DNA of 64,000 nucleotides, from the NCBI GenBank assembly GCA_002897115.2, contig BCIH01000008.1, positions 347,372 through 411,371 on the forward strand. The letters are read 5' to 3'. This document shows positions 1 to 11,643 of the stretch, piece after piece; positions within the stretch are counted from its first letter, which is position 1, and each line of letters begins with the position of its first letter. The stretch comes from Prototheca cutis (Eukaryota; Chlorophyta; Trebouxiophyceae; Chlorellales; Chlorellaceae). Both the position numbers and the translations under genes were made by a program. Under the pieces are notes generated by a model. The model was not told the DNA's origin, did no database searches, and worked only from the letters and a program-made list of their open reading frames with translations.

Positions 1-1969
1 CGCTCCAGCGGCACTGCCACCAACGCTGCCGCTGACGATATCACGCAGAGGCCCGTCCGACAGCAGCTGCTGCAGCGCGGGTGGAGGTGGCGGCGCGGCC
101 TTGCGGCCACGGCCTTCGCCCGCGTGCTGCGCTGCCCAGTCGTGGGCGAGCACGGAGGCCCAGAGCGAGACGAGACCACGCACACGGTCGGCGCCCCGGG
201 GCACGCCGGCCAAGCGCGGGAACAGCCGCGCAAACAGGCCCGCCTGCTGCACTGGCGCCAGACGTGCCGCCCAGCCCAAGAGCACACCCAGCACCTGTGG
301 CGCCGCCATCGCCGCGGCGGGCGATCCCGCCGACCCCGGCAGATGCCCCGCAACAACGTTTCCGGCACCCGTGCCACCACTCCCGAGCGCTGCAGACGTA
401 AAGGACATCGTGCTGGCCATGGCAGCGCGGAACGAGGGCCGACTGGCAGTCGAAACGTCACCGCCGCCGGCCTTGCCCGCAACGGGAGGTCGAGACACCG
501 ATGCAGCCCGGGCACTCGCAGCAACGCCCGTCCCCGGAGCCGGCAACAGCGCACTCAGCGCGGCGACGGCCCGCGGGGCGGCGGCAGCTACGGCTGCGGG
601 CGGGTGCGGGCTCTCGGCCGCGAGACGCAGCAGCGCCGAAGCCGCCGCCAGCACGACCGCCGCGTGTGGCGAGGACAGCTGTGCATCCAAGTGCACCGCG
701 ACAATCTGTATGGCCGTGTCGGCCGCGGGCGGCGGCAGCGCGAGCGACGCAGGCACGTAGAATGGTTGATACGCCTCGACGACGTCATTCCCGCTGTCGC
801 CTCCAGCCGCCGCGCCGGCGCATTCGTCCCCGGCGTCCAGCGCCAGCAACGCCAGCAGGCGCAGCAGTGCCGAAGCTGGGAGGGGGCCCAGCCGCGAGCT
901 GCGGGCCAGCAATGCAGGCAGCGCATGCAGCAGCCGCCGGCGCATGTGTTCCGCCAAACCAGCCACCAGGCTCAAGCCGACGGCCCCGGCGGGCCCTACT
1001 CCCGCACCGAGCACACCGCTGCCGCGAAGACTGTTCAGCCTTGCCAGCGCGGGAGGGGGAGCGCCGTCCAGCGCCTCCCCCGCGTGTGCCCGAGGCGACA
1101 AACTGACGCCGCCTTTCCCGAATGACCCGCCCTCACCACGCCCGCCAACACCACCGGCACCATCGACATCCGCGGAAAAGAGGTCCGTCAATGCCCCAAC
1201 GGCGGCGCCGGCCACGGCGTTGTCGGGGGCCAGAAGCGCGTCGCCTCCGGCTTCCCACGCCTCGTACAGCGCCGCCGTGAGGGGCGGCGAGCGGCGAGCG
1301 GCGACGGCCGTTTCGCTACGCACCGACAGTCTGGAAAGCGCGGCCAGGGCTGCCGCCGCGCCCGCGCCTGTGCCGACGGCCGTCTGGGCCGCCAGCTGGC
1401 GAACGACCCGCCCGTCCTGGGCCGCGAGGGCTTCCCCAATAACGTGCCCGGGCAGCGCTGCCAGGGCGGTCGCCGCTCGAGAGGCGACGCCCGCGTGTTG
1501 CCTGGACAAGTCCCCAGGAATGCACAGCGCCAGTCGGTGCCACTCTACGTGTATGTTGGGTGTGTGGACGTTTGTTCGTCGGCATCGTGTGCATGTGGGT
1601 TCTTTTCAGGTTGGACAGCTGTGCAGGTGCGGGTGCAAGCGATGCGTTCACGTGCCCAACGGCGAGCACATCACCACAGCCCCAGCAGCTCGCCCGCCCT
1701 CCCTCCCTCCAAAAAAGAAAAGAAAGCCACGATTACAACGCACCGGCGTCTGACAGACCCACGGCTAGCAGGGCATCATAGGCTGCGGCCCGGGCGAGCA
1801 GCGGGGTGCCCTGGTCCATCAGGAGCACCAGCAGACCCGAGGCGTGGCGACCCAGTTCCCGACCCTGCGCAAGCCCAGCCAGCGCCGCCAGTGCATTCTG
1901 TGTTGGCTTCACGGGGTCGGTTGCCCCGGACTCCATGGCGGGGCCTGGTCCGATCTCGGCCGCTGCCAT
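1..1969 (-). CDS. TPLATE-like endocytic adaptor subunit, N-terminal part (runs off left edge)
   Basis: Two exons are visible, 1744-1969 and 1-1544, with intron 1545-1743 (GT-AG). The ATG at 1969 opens an alanine-rich helical-repeat protein that stays in frame to the window edge. The order of segments follows my recollection of plant TPLATE: an N-terminal stretch around NALAALAGLAQGRELGRH, a conserved Trp just after the splice, a later DNAVAGAAVGALTDLF segment, and a stretch with GLFARL, DRVRGLVSLW and LSDGPLRD. TPLATE is the large scaffold of the plant TSET/TPLATE complex, which acts at the plasma membrane in clathrin-mediated endocytosis. About 590 of an expected 1100 or more residues are present; the C-terminal half lies outside. 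The assignment rests on pattern similarity, not alignment; another HEAT/ARM protein is possible. Confidence 0.6.
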
Positions 1970-2083
1970 CGTCGTAGGGCTACTGTTCCTCTGCTTGGAG
2001 CAAAGACTCCACGCCTAGGGCTTAAATAGGAACAAGGAAGCAAAACACTGCTTCAGCGTGCGCTCGGGCCCACGAGCACCTCC

Positions 2084-2666
2084 TCAGCGCCGGGAGGCTG
2101 CGAGGCACTTGCGCAACGCCGACCGCACGCAGAGCTTGAGCGCCTGGAACTCTCGCTCGCAGACGCCCTGCTCCACCTGCAGTGCATTAGTCATGAGTGC
2201 CGCCGTTGAAAATGCATGCGCGACACAGAATGCGAGGGCAGGGCACAGATCCCACGCCTCCTTGGCAGGCCATGCGCACACATAGGCTTCGGTGCCCTGA
2301 CCGCCCACCAGCCACTCTCCCAACCACCATCCCCTGTCGCGCGCACCTCTGGCAGGCGCGCCTTGACGCACCCACCGTATGCCAATGCCTGTGCGAGCGA
2401 GGCAGAGCAGCGTGATCGCAGTGCGCGGCAGGCCCGGGAACGACCGGGGTTGGCCCCCAACCACCCACCACCCTCGGGTCAGGGCCGGACTCACGGGAGA
2501 GCTGGGGGAGCCCCGCCATGTCGTGATCGCATGCAGGACTCTGAGCACATCATCAACAAGCCGCCGAAATGCTTCTCTGTCAACCAGCACCCACCTCCTT
2601 GTTGCACTGCACCAGGCTCTGACTTATCGCAGTGGTGAAGCGATCTCCTCCGCGACCGCGTGACAT
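2084..2666 (-). CDS. NDUFAF8-like twin CX9C mitochondrial protein
   Basis: Three exons, 2595-2666, 2347-2388 and 2084-2176, all in phase 0, give a 68-residue protein. The middle exon has only 14 codons (ALAYGGCVKARLPE). Joining the exons creates the full twin CX9C pattern: CNKEALAYGGC, then CEREFQALKLC. The second helix (CEREFQALKLC) closely resembles human NDUFAF8, a complex I assembly factor oxidised in the intermembrane space by the Mia40 pathway; size and spacing (NDUFAF8 is about 74 residues) also fit. The ATG at 2666 is the only one in frame with the first cysteine. The neighbours TPLATE and GLE1 are unrelated. Another CHCH protein of the COX-assembly type is the alternative. Confidence 0.62.
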
Positions 2667-2988
2667 CCACTCCCTCCTGCGATCTCGGTACCGTGTTCTC
2701 TATTCGATTGCATGCAATGGCGCGATCAGACGCCCTCGCGCGAATGGAACTATATGGATCACGACACGGCTCGTCACTCCCCACCCGGCTTCCTGGGCCG
2801 GTGATCTCGGGCGGGCGGTATTCTCGGGCGGACCTGCTGCACACGCGCTTGTGGCCCCGCATGCCCTACCCAGCTTGCCTTCATAGCCATCAGTCAGGCA
2901 ACCAGGTGGTGCATACTTTGAACATGCTATCACAAAAACACTGTGTATTGAATCTCTGCATATGTTACAACGCGCTGCGCATTCCCAC

Positions 2989-5452
2989 TCAGGCTCTTTC
3001 GTAGGAGGAGGCATCGTACTGTGGCAGCGCTCGGCCCTCGGGCTCCGTCTCGTACCCTTTTGTTCCCAAAAAGGTCTGGATCCGCGTGTAGCTGGCCTTG
3101 GCATCCATGTCGTGCGTCTCAGCCAGCTGGGGCAGGAAGTGTCGCTCGATCACCTGGGTGGAATGGGTGGTGACGAGTGGGTGGGGTCGGGGCGAGAGGG
3201 ACAGCAGTTCCCTGGCAGGGCGGGGTTTCAAGGGAAGCCCCAAGCACAATCCCCCCTCCCAACGGTACCTGGAACAGCTTGGTCGCTTGACCCCGGTACG
3301 CCCGATGCAAGCGGTACGCTGTGACTTGAAGGAACGCGTTGAGCGCAGCCGCACTGTGCCGGTCCGCAGGCACGCCGTTCAAAAACCTGGTCAGAGTCGA
3401 TGCATGCGAGTGTGCAGGAGAGTTGGGTCCGAGAAGGAGATCCCAGGTGCCTTGGCCCCGTCAGTCAATTGCTCCTCGAGGCAGGGCGGCTTCAATTCAA
3501 AAAGCCGCCCACAACAACATCCTGTGTCCGCGGGCCCACGTCGCCAACATCTCCCCGGGGGACCTAACACAACAAGAAACGGCGCCCCGGGCCCAGTGCA
3601 CCTTGCCAGCCAGGTCCAGCCCTGTTTGAGGCCGTGTGGGTTGTCGGCCGCATCGCACTGCATCAACGCCGCATAAAACCTCACAAACGCATCCATGCGT
3701 GCCACGTGCTCGTCCCCAGACTCTCGCTTCACCTGCTCGGGGTGTTTTAAAGCCGGAGCCCTTTTCATTTGATCAAGGGGCCGCAGGACCTTGTGCATGG
3801 GGACCCTTTCCTGCCCACCCGACGACCGTCCAGTGACCTACCTCGCCGCTGTCGGCGTCGACAGTCACCTTGTACCCTGCGGCTTTGAGCCAGGCGGCCT
3901 CGTCAGCGCCCGGTGCACGCTTCGGGATCGCAGGAATGCACAGCGGGCACAGCGTGGCGAGGTGCGCGACGAGTACGGGGGCAAACCCCGGGACTGCAGC
4001 CGCCACACCGACCGCCACCTCGGCCAGGGGAAAGGCAAACCCCGGGAGCCGTGCCACCTGAACCTCACACTGCACGCCCAGCTTTGCGGCGAGCTGCAGC
4101 CAGGCATCGGCTTCGGCGGGGCTGCCGGATGGCAACGCACGCAGCAGCGCCGCCAGCCGCGCCGCTTTCTTCCCGACCTGCTCCCTCGACGCACTGACCT
4201 GCTGGACCTCCAGGTTCAGCGCCTTGTACAACTTGCGCCGCGCGTCCTTGGACCCAGGGTCCGCACGGTACCCGGCAGCCGCCTCCTGGTGGATGTCATT
4301 GGGGGTTTGCGGGGCGGGACCGGGATGGGATGAGATGAAGAAGGGACATGCCGTGCTCCAGGCATTCACCAGAAGAAGAATAAGCAGTCGCGAATAATGA
4401 TAACAGTCGTTAACTCCAACGCAACCCAAGAAAGCGCCACCACCGGAGGAAACCAATTGGGCCATGCGTGCCTTGGTGGTGTTGAGAATGCCCATCAGCT
4501 CCTTGCGCCAGTCCAGCGCACTGGCAGATCCCTCAAAGATCGCAGGCTCACTGGGCGCTGACTCGCTGGGCGTCTGGTTCTGTTCCTCTGCCGGCGTCGA
4601 CACTGCTGCTGCGGCAGCATTGGCTGCTGCTTTGAGTTTGGCGGTTTCTTCCTCCACGGCCTTTTGCTTTGCCGCCCGCTCCTGTGCAGCGGCGGCAGCG
4701 GTTTTCTCGACCTCGACTCGTCGCCGCTCCTGCTCGAGCCGCTCGTGTTCGGCCTTTTGCCGGGCCTCCGCTTCAGCTCGTGCCTTACGTTCGCGCTCCG
4801 CGGCCTCTGCCGCTTCGGCCGCGGCGGCGGCGGCGAGGTGCGAGGCTGCGGCTTCGGCCGCCCGGGTGTGGCCCGATCGCAGCGTGGACAGCAGCGCCGC
4901 ACGGCGCCTGGCATCGTCCTGCCGGGCGGCAGCCTCCCGCGCCTCGCGTGCAGCAGCTTCAGCTGCCCGACGCTGCTTGGCATGCTCTGAAGCCTTGCGA
5001 TCCGCCGCTTCCACGCGACCGAGTTCCGCCTCAAAGAGACCGAGCGCGGCAGCTGTGTCCAGCTGCAGCCGCTCCACCAGCTCCTGATGCAGCGGCGGGG
5101 TCAGCGCAGCCAGGGACACTTGCGAACCAAGCAGCAGTGGTGAGTGCCTTGTTGCAACTACACCATTCGTCGACTCGCTCTCAATTTCGGCGTCCTCGTC
5201 GCTGGTCCAGCCGCTGGGGGCAGTGACCTGGAAGGTCAGGCCAGGGGTGGCCTCGTCCTCGCTGTCGCTCGCGCCGCTGGGGACCCGCCACGCCGTGCTG
5301 CCAGGGCTGAGGCCATTGGAAGAGGTGCAGGCACGCTCCACGCTGTGCCTGGCGGCAAAGGAAAGCGTGCAGGCCTCCTTGGTGGGTGTCAAGTATCGAC
5401 GGTGCCGGCCAGACAGTGGCGACCTGCCGGGAGTGGCAAGCCCCGACGTCAT
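2989..5452 (-). CDS. GLE1: GLE1 mRNA export factor (nucleoporin)
   Basis: Five exons: 4454-5452, 3842-4285, 3602-3732, 3269-3386, 2989-3153; 618 residues, frame kept at every junction. Gle1 sits at the cytoplasmic face of the nuclear pore and, with IP6, stimulates the DEAD-box ATPase Dbp5/LOS4 during mRNA export. Residues about 100-280 form an Ala/Glu/Arg-rich coiled coil. The C-terminal half carries the Gle1 helical domain: GFAFPLAEVAVGVAAAVPGF, a following HLATLCPLCIPAIP, then FVRFYAALMQCD and NPHGLKQGWTWLAR, all typical of the family. The start was set at the ATG at 5452; an upstream GTG extension is not needed. The N-terminus is rich in Ser/Asp/Glu. It is divergent from POLD3, with 533 bases between the two start codons. 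Confidence 0.88.
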
Positions 5453-5985
5453 GGATGCGCACGATGTGGATCGGTATTCACATCTCAGCACATAAATGGC
5501 TCATGCAACCGGGTGCAGATCTGTTGGGCCCGCATTCCTGGGCCCAGCGGAGAGGATTGGGACTCCTCGTGGCCCGCCACCTCGACGGCCCACGCTCAAA
5601 CCATGCAGCGTCAGGCCGCCTCTGCACTCCTCTGTAGATGGGCGGAGATCAAACAGAGCTTATGTTCTGTATGCCAGGCCAAGAAATCAATTGTATGTCA
5701 CGGCGACAGTGCACACCATGTGATTGATGGATGATTTTCAGTAGTCGCAGTCCCTACCCCAAAAACAAGTTGGATCGGGGCAGAGTGGTGATCCAAAATC
5801 GAGTTTGATCGCCAATGATGGGCTCAGCTGTTGATCTCGCGCCCATCGAGAAGCGCACCACATCCCAGCATTGACTTTGTTGGACACTGTAAACGCAGGG
5901 AATCTATACACCCTCCAAAGCGCTCTCCTCGTGGACAGGAGGAGGGCTTTCAAGTGCTTCACCTGGTGCCCACCCTACGGGGGCC
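5453..5985. promoter_or_regulatory. shared divergent promoter region of GLE1 and POLD3
   Basis: The two start codons face away from each other across 533 bases without a convincing gene. Both promoters must lie here or in the 5' leaders. No specific element could be assigned. Confidence 0.45.
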
Positions 5986-8304
5986 ATGGTCACCGAACGG
6001 GGCGTCGATCTGCTCAAGGAGACTGTAGGAAACAAGCTACAGGTACATGGCGAATGAGATTTTGTTTTTGGAGCGAGTGTAATGGCATCCTCAGCCTCCC
6101 CATGACACCCTGGATCTGTCCACCATTTTTGCAGCCCGTCACCTACAAATGGTTGGCCAGGGAGGCGGGCATCCCCTATGACACGGCCAAGGGACTGCTC
6201 TTTGACTTTCTCACTCAACACAGATCGGTATAATGGCTTTGCTGGAGGAGTGAATTGCGAGTGTGTGGTGCATGCGTTCCGCGCTGTGGCCTGCTAGGCT
6301 ACACACAGGTCGGACCACTCCTCCCCGCTGCCCCCGCTCGACGTATTGCACAGAAAGTGAGCGCCAGTTTTTTGCTGGGCGGATGGACCAAGGAGGATGC
6401 TCCACGGCATGTCATCTCCGTTGTGGCTGGAGACGAGCTGGAGAAAGCCAAAAGCCGCCTGAATCTCATTACGACGCTCCACCTTTACTCACTGGCGCCC
6501 GCGGCTGCCAGCCTGGTGTGTTGTTCTGTGTGTGCTTGGTGGCATGTGTTGCTTGGTTTACAGTCGGTCCAGTGTGTTCGTGGCATCTAGCGACTCTCCA
6601 TGGAGTCCACCCACTGATGCTGATCCCTGTATTACCTCATTACCCAGCACGACATGACTAATCACCTCGCAGGACACGTCGGTGCTGGCCAACTTGGATC
6701 ATGTCCAGCTTCAGGGTCTTTTGACCCGGTCTGAGGGGAACGGCATTCCCGCCGCCCAGAGCCTCAGCACCATTCGCTGCAGCCGGAATGCAGCCAGCGG
6801 GGAGCACGGCCCTGCAGCTTCTGTGCAGCTTCCAGATCGAGAGAAAGCAACGCAACAGGAGAATATTCCGACGAAGACTGAGCCCGCCGAGATCAAGGCT
6901 GAGCCTCAGACGGTTCCTGTGAAATCTGATCCTTTGGGCCTCAAGGCCAAACCTGCTGCTGTCGAGGTCAAGGCAGAACCCGCCAGCACCAAGCCCAAGG
7001 CAGCAACAGCGGGCAAGGCAGAAAAGCAAGCGCCGCTGGTCACGGCCGGTGGAAAGGGAACGAGTGCGGGACCTGCACGCAAGGACAAGACGGCAGCTGC
7101 AGCAAGAAAGGAGGAGCAGGCACCGGCGTCTTCTTTGGAGCCTGCTGGTCGCAGCAGAACAGGTATGCACCCGCCAGTCATGCTCGTAAAGGATGGTTTT
7201 CAATGGCATGGGGTTGCCATGCAATCAGGGTGCGTGCTGGCCAGCGATTGGAAAGTTGTCGATGTTCAATTGCGTGCATCCAAAGCCAAGTGCGAGCCCC
7301 AGAACACCCAGATGTTTCAACGAGTGCCGAAACCCAACACCTGCGCCTCCATTTCACCGGCATCCCACCTGTCTGCCTATCACAGGGCATAGGCAGGTAC
7401 TGGATGATGAAAGCAGTGGCGAGGACGATGGCGACTTTGTGAAGGCCACGCAGGTGATGCTGGCTGTCTGTCTCGTTGTGTGTTGGGGGGGGGGGGCTAC
7501 TTGTCTGGTTGGCCGGGTCATTGACTCACTGGGGGGCCCTGCACACTGTTTCAGATCCCAGAGCGCCTGGACTGCCAAAGGGATGCATGGATGACACCTC
7601 CCTTTCTCGCGCTGCAGCCTTCAAGCCAAAAGACGGGCGGGAAGATCAGCAAGCAGGCGTATGCGGCCTTGTTGAGAGGGGATGGATGCCAGGCATCGGC
7701 CGCGGACAGTGTACCCATGGCAAGTCAGCCCAAGAAGAAAGAACAGGAACCCAAGTTGGCCACCAAGCCTCACACGGCAAAGGTGGCGTTGGTTGGTTGT
7801 CCATTTGCTTTTCCATGGCACACAGTCCGTTGCCCTCAACTGCTCATGCGATGGAGCGCATCACGTTTGACACATGCAGGCATCGGGCGCGCCAGGCCCC
7901 AAGGGCAAGAAGAGGGTGATGAAGACGTACTACAACGACGCTGGCGAGGAAGTGACAGGTGGGGTGATGAGGCATGGCAGGGAGTGGTGCCTGGCGTTTG
8001 TCTGGTTGACTGGCCCTGTTGCAGCTCGGACGACTCCCCTCCCCCGTTGCCGAATACATCCCCTCTTGCAGAGATGGTGGAGGAGGAGGTTGAGGAGGAG
8101 GCCGCCTCTGGGACCACAGCACCACCGCCAGCAGCAGCCCAGGCGGGGCAGGCTATGGCTGCCAAAAAGGCGGCAGACAAGGTTGCTCCAAGGGCGGCTG
8201 CCAAGGAAGCTGACCAGGTCAAATCACCGCCACCCAAGCGCAGCAAGCCCAGCGGTGGCGGCCAGCAACGCAATATCATGTCGTTCTTCGGTGCCAAGCA
8301 ATGA
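5986..8304 (+). CDS. POLD3: DNA polymerase delta subunit 3 (POLD3/p66)
   Basis: Eight exons: 5986-6042, 6135-6227, 6354-6515, 6673-7162, 7386-7453, 7618-7782, 7880-7958, 8072-8304; 448 residues. The N-terminal winged-helix segment is VTYKWLAREAGIPYDTAKGL, followed by GGWTKEDAPRHVISVV and LNLITTLHLYSL, as in POLD3. The middle is long, Lys/Glu/Ala-rich and probably disordered. MKTYYNDAGEEVT is the motif conserved near the end of the family. The last residues, QRNIMSFFGAKQ, are a PCNA-interacting (PIP) box. The protein is the accessory subunit linking polymerase delta to PCNA in lagging-strand synthesis, in the nucleus. A TGTAA at 8315-8319, just after the stop, may be the poly(A) signal. Confidence 0.9.
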
Positions 8305-8501
8305 GGTCTGTCTTTGTAATGGCACGGTGCCATGTCTGCGTGGGTCTGTCCGGATATCTTGCTGCTGTCAAGATAGCCGCCATGCCAGGGAAGCGTGGGG
8401 AGCCTGTCGTCGGTCTGTATGTGGAGAGAGAAGCCAATGAGTGTTTTCTGTTGTCCATCATGAATTCAGCTTCTCTGCTCCAGAGTATCCCCTCAGCTGC
8501 C

Positions 8502-8996
8502 TCAGCCGGTTACATTGTCAGTGGTAGGAATGCCATGCCCAGATTGACGGACACACGGCAATGGGGCAATTTTGGAGTGCCGGCGGGAGGGCCTTCTGGG
8601 TGTGATCCCAGGGCTTGCAGCGGCATCCACCTCGATGCCAAGGCGCTTGGCCTTGGTACTGTTCTCCAAACTCTCGACCTCTTCAGCAACGGTATGGGAG
8701 CCCTTGAGAAAAAGGCCCAACGCTGCGCTCACAATACCCGGCCTGAGACAGTGCAAAAATGTGGAAATGAGTGCGTCTGCCAGCATGCACCTGCGCGCGA
8801 GGGCTTGGCTGTCAAGGGGGCCATCAAGGTCTCCCTGCAGATCCAAGCGCACACCGCTGCTATGTTGACGCCCAGCGCTCTACATCCAACGAGAGCCTGA
8901 CCTGTCTTGTTGGATCCAATGGCTGCAGTTGTGTATGCAGACGGTCTGCACATCCGTGCAAAAGCGCTCATACCCCTGCTTGGACATGAGGGAGGT

Positions 8997-9065
<69 letters not shown>

Positions 9066-11204
9066 GGGGGGTGGGGGGATCACGTAAACCAGCAGATGGC
9101 TCAGGACGCGGGGAGCTTCAGGCCGACTTCCATTCAGACACGGGAACAATCCTCTCCCCTGACCTTGAACATGGGAGGCAGGAAGGCTTGGTCCTTGTCA
9201 GCATGGAGAACCAACACAGGTACTTTGATGTCTTGAGTGAGGGGGCTGCACAGGGGCTGAGGAATAGGGGTGGCTGGGCCCTGCACAGGCTGACCAAGCC
9301 CTATGATCTCGCACTCAGGCATAGCCCATCCTGCAGCCCGACCAACTGAAAAGCCATCCCAGAGAGTACTCACAGCTGCAGCATCGCATCTGGACGCCGT
9401 GTCTGGTTGTCAAAGTTTGCGACATAGTAGTTGAGAGCAGCATGCAGGGCGCCCGGCCGGCCAAACAGACTCTTGATGCGCTCCATCTCCTGTGGAAGGG
9501 TGTGCTCGGCATTGATGTTTGCTTCCTTTTGTATGTGCTAGAATGAATGAATGACTCCCCCCAATTCCAGGTGAAACCCAAACGAAATCTTTGCCTTGTG
9601 CGCGATGGCATGTGGGGTGATCACACCCCTGGGCGGCTGCAGAAACACGGTCTCCAGTTCCTTGAAATCAGAGTGGGACAGATACCACGCCGCCAGCCGT
9701 GGCGCCTGGAAGAGCAAAAAGTACCACGACCTGCACACAATGTGCATGATGGGAGAACAGACGATGTGATTGAAAAAGCCTGCCTGCCCTGCTGCAGGAG
9801 TTGGCGGGCAAAAAGGATGCCCCAGGAATTCATGGCACAGTCACTGCGCTGAAAAACAACAGTACCGTGGTGGACACGGCCCTGCATGTCAGATGCTGCA
9901 CAAGTCCAGCCATGATTGGCGCACACACACACCCTTCCACCTTGCTCACCGCTTGGACTGTTCCTTGGTAAAGCAGGCTGGATCCGTGTAGGCCCGAGGG
10001 TGAGGGGACGTCAGAGATACTAGGCTCCTCAACATCTGCATAAGACAATGGCTGGCCTCAATGCTGTTGCGCTGAGAAGCCACACCGAAAAGGCATAGCT
10101 CTCGGCTGGCCTTGTGTGGACAGAGATCCAATGTGGTGTGCAACCCCAAGATTTTTCACCCACCACGCGGGGTACCCGTTCCAGGTGGCGCTCTCTCTAA
10201 CCCAACTGTTCTGAGCATCCTCCAGCATGAACAAAAGGGCAGCGCCATGCTTATCTGAATGCTCGCACCTCAGGATGCGCTGCGGCCACATGCCAGGCCA
10301 CCATACCACCCCAATCGTGCGCCACCAGGTGACACCGCTCGTGGCCCAGCTTCTGCACAGCTTCCCGAACGTCCCTCACCAGCCGGCTCATGTCGTACTT
10401 GCGTGCACGCTTTTTTGGTCGTAGGGGGTGGGATGTCTAAATGCATGAGTTCTGTAATCACTTGTGCTTGGTCCCTGGGCAGGTAACAACGCGAGCAAGC
10501 GTAGGAAGTGAGGACTCTCACCCACCTACCAACAAACCTTGGGTCTATCCGATTCCCCAAAGCCCCTCATGTCCAGAGCAGCCACTTCATACTCTTCAAT
10601 CAGAGCCTGTGTTGAGAGAGGGCAGACACGTGTGTGGTCCAAACACTGCTGAGAGAGAAGAGGCACATGTGGAGACAAACTTCCGGGCACCTGCCAGACA
10701 GGCACCGACCATTGATCTTTCCTGCATCTGATGCCTCCAGCTATACCAATCTTCTGGGAACCCATGCAGAAAGAGGACGAGGTCTTTGCCCTGGTCCTTC
10801 CCACCGCTGACAAGGTGCAGCCTGATNGGGGGGGGGGGGGGATCTATGATTTCGAAGCACGAAATTCATCAGTGAACGAGGTTGTGTCATGAAACCTACA
10901 CATCACGCACCTAAGGCCATCAGAAGCGGCAAATGCCGTATGGTTGACTCCAGGAGGGTCTGGCAGCCTGGGTACTTCTCTTTGCTTCCTTCTAAAGAAT
11001 TTTCTAGGTCTGTGCAAGAGAAGCACACCCAGAACAGGTGTAGATCAGTTTGCATGCAGCTTCTTCATATGGATCACAGCTAAACAAAAAATGGCACTCC
11101 TACCTGCAAAGAGCCTTGACTGCCAGACTGGTCGATATTCCAAGCCACAGCGGGCTCAGCAGGGCTTGGGTGGCACCCCACCTTAACCGGCCTGCAACCG
11201 TCAT
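8502..11204 (-). CDS. alpha/beta-hydrolase, epoxide hydrolase type (EPHX4-like)
   Basis: Eleven exons model a 430-residue protein: 11104-11204, 10911-11009, 10710-10821, 10538-10606, 10269-10397, 9950-10035, 9595-9730, 9374-9489, 9164-9245, 8902-8975, 8502-8790. Motifs appear in the right order: VLFLHGFPEDWYSWRHQM (oxyanion HGFP), ALDMRGFGESDRP, HDWGG with the nucleophile Asp, lid segment RPGALHAALNYY, LHADKD with the acid Asp, and NCSHWIQQD with the catalytic His. It probably hydrolyses epoxides to diols. The N-terminus has a hydrophobic stretch (ALLSPLWLGISTSLAV) that may anchor it in the ER. Junctions 7/8 (GC donor at AAG/gcaaag) and 10/11 were chosen for frame and family spacing and are less sure; the start could lie upstream of 11204. 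The C-terminal 60 or so residues have no clear family match. Confidence 0.82.
8998..9061. repeat. (GT)n microsatellite, about 62 bases
   Basis: A nearly perfect GT run in an intron of the epoxide hydrolase gene. On the gene strand it is (CA)n and stands shortly before the acceptor of the NCSHW exon. Confidence 0.95.
10827..10841. other. ambiguous base with poly-G run
   Basis: One N followed by about 14 G in an intron of the epoxide hydrolase gene; probably a joined or uncertain assembly point. Confidence 0.9.
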
Positions 11205-11643
11205 CGGGCCCAGTTGGGGCGGGCGACGATCGGTATGCAAGGTACGCACAAAACCATGCCAGATCACATTCTTGGTATCGGGTTTTCTCCTGAATTGATG
11301 GCGCACGCCACCTTCGAATCGACGTCCTGCGGGATGAGTGGCAGGCGGACGCGGCGGCTGTTTTGTGGGATTTCCGCCGCCAAAGTGCTGGACAGCCGGA
11401 TTTGACAGGAGGCCAGTCGCTCTTCGCCGCATCCCCATCAAAACGCCCGCTGGAAACAGGGGTTCGACCAAGCGGAAGAGGATATTCTGTAGCTTTAATA
11501 CTAACATAGTATACATGCAGAATCCGGATTGCTAGGGACCGATAAACCTTGGTGTGATACGCGGAAGGAAGCAAGTGGCGAGAGCACCGACCACCACCCT
11601 AGCCATATATTTGGAGGCTTGTGCGCCCGCTTCTTCAGGGAGC

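Noticed and set aside
81..1753. Long plus-strand open frames at the left edge
   Set aside because: They are GC-rich shadows of the TPLATE-like exon on the minus strand, with compositions dominated by Ala/Arg/Pro and no motif.
4464..5226. Plus-strand Ser/Ala/Arg-rich frames opposite GLE1
   Set aside because: They mirror the GLE1 coiled-coil exon; the sense protein has a family match and intact junctions.
8999..9349. Cys/Val repeat protein
   Set aside because: Translation of a GT microsatellite in an intron.
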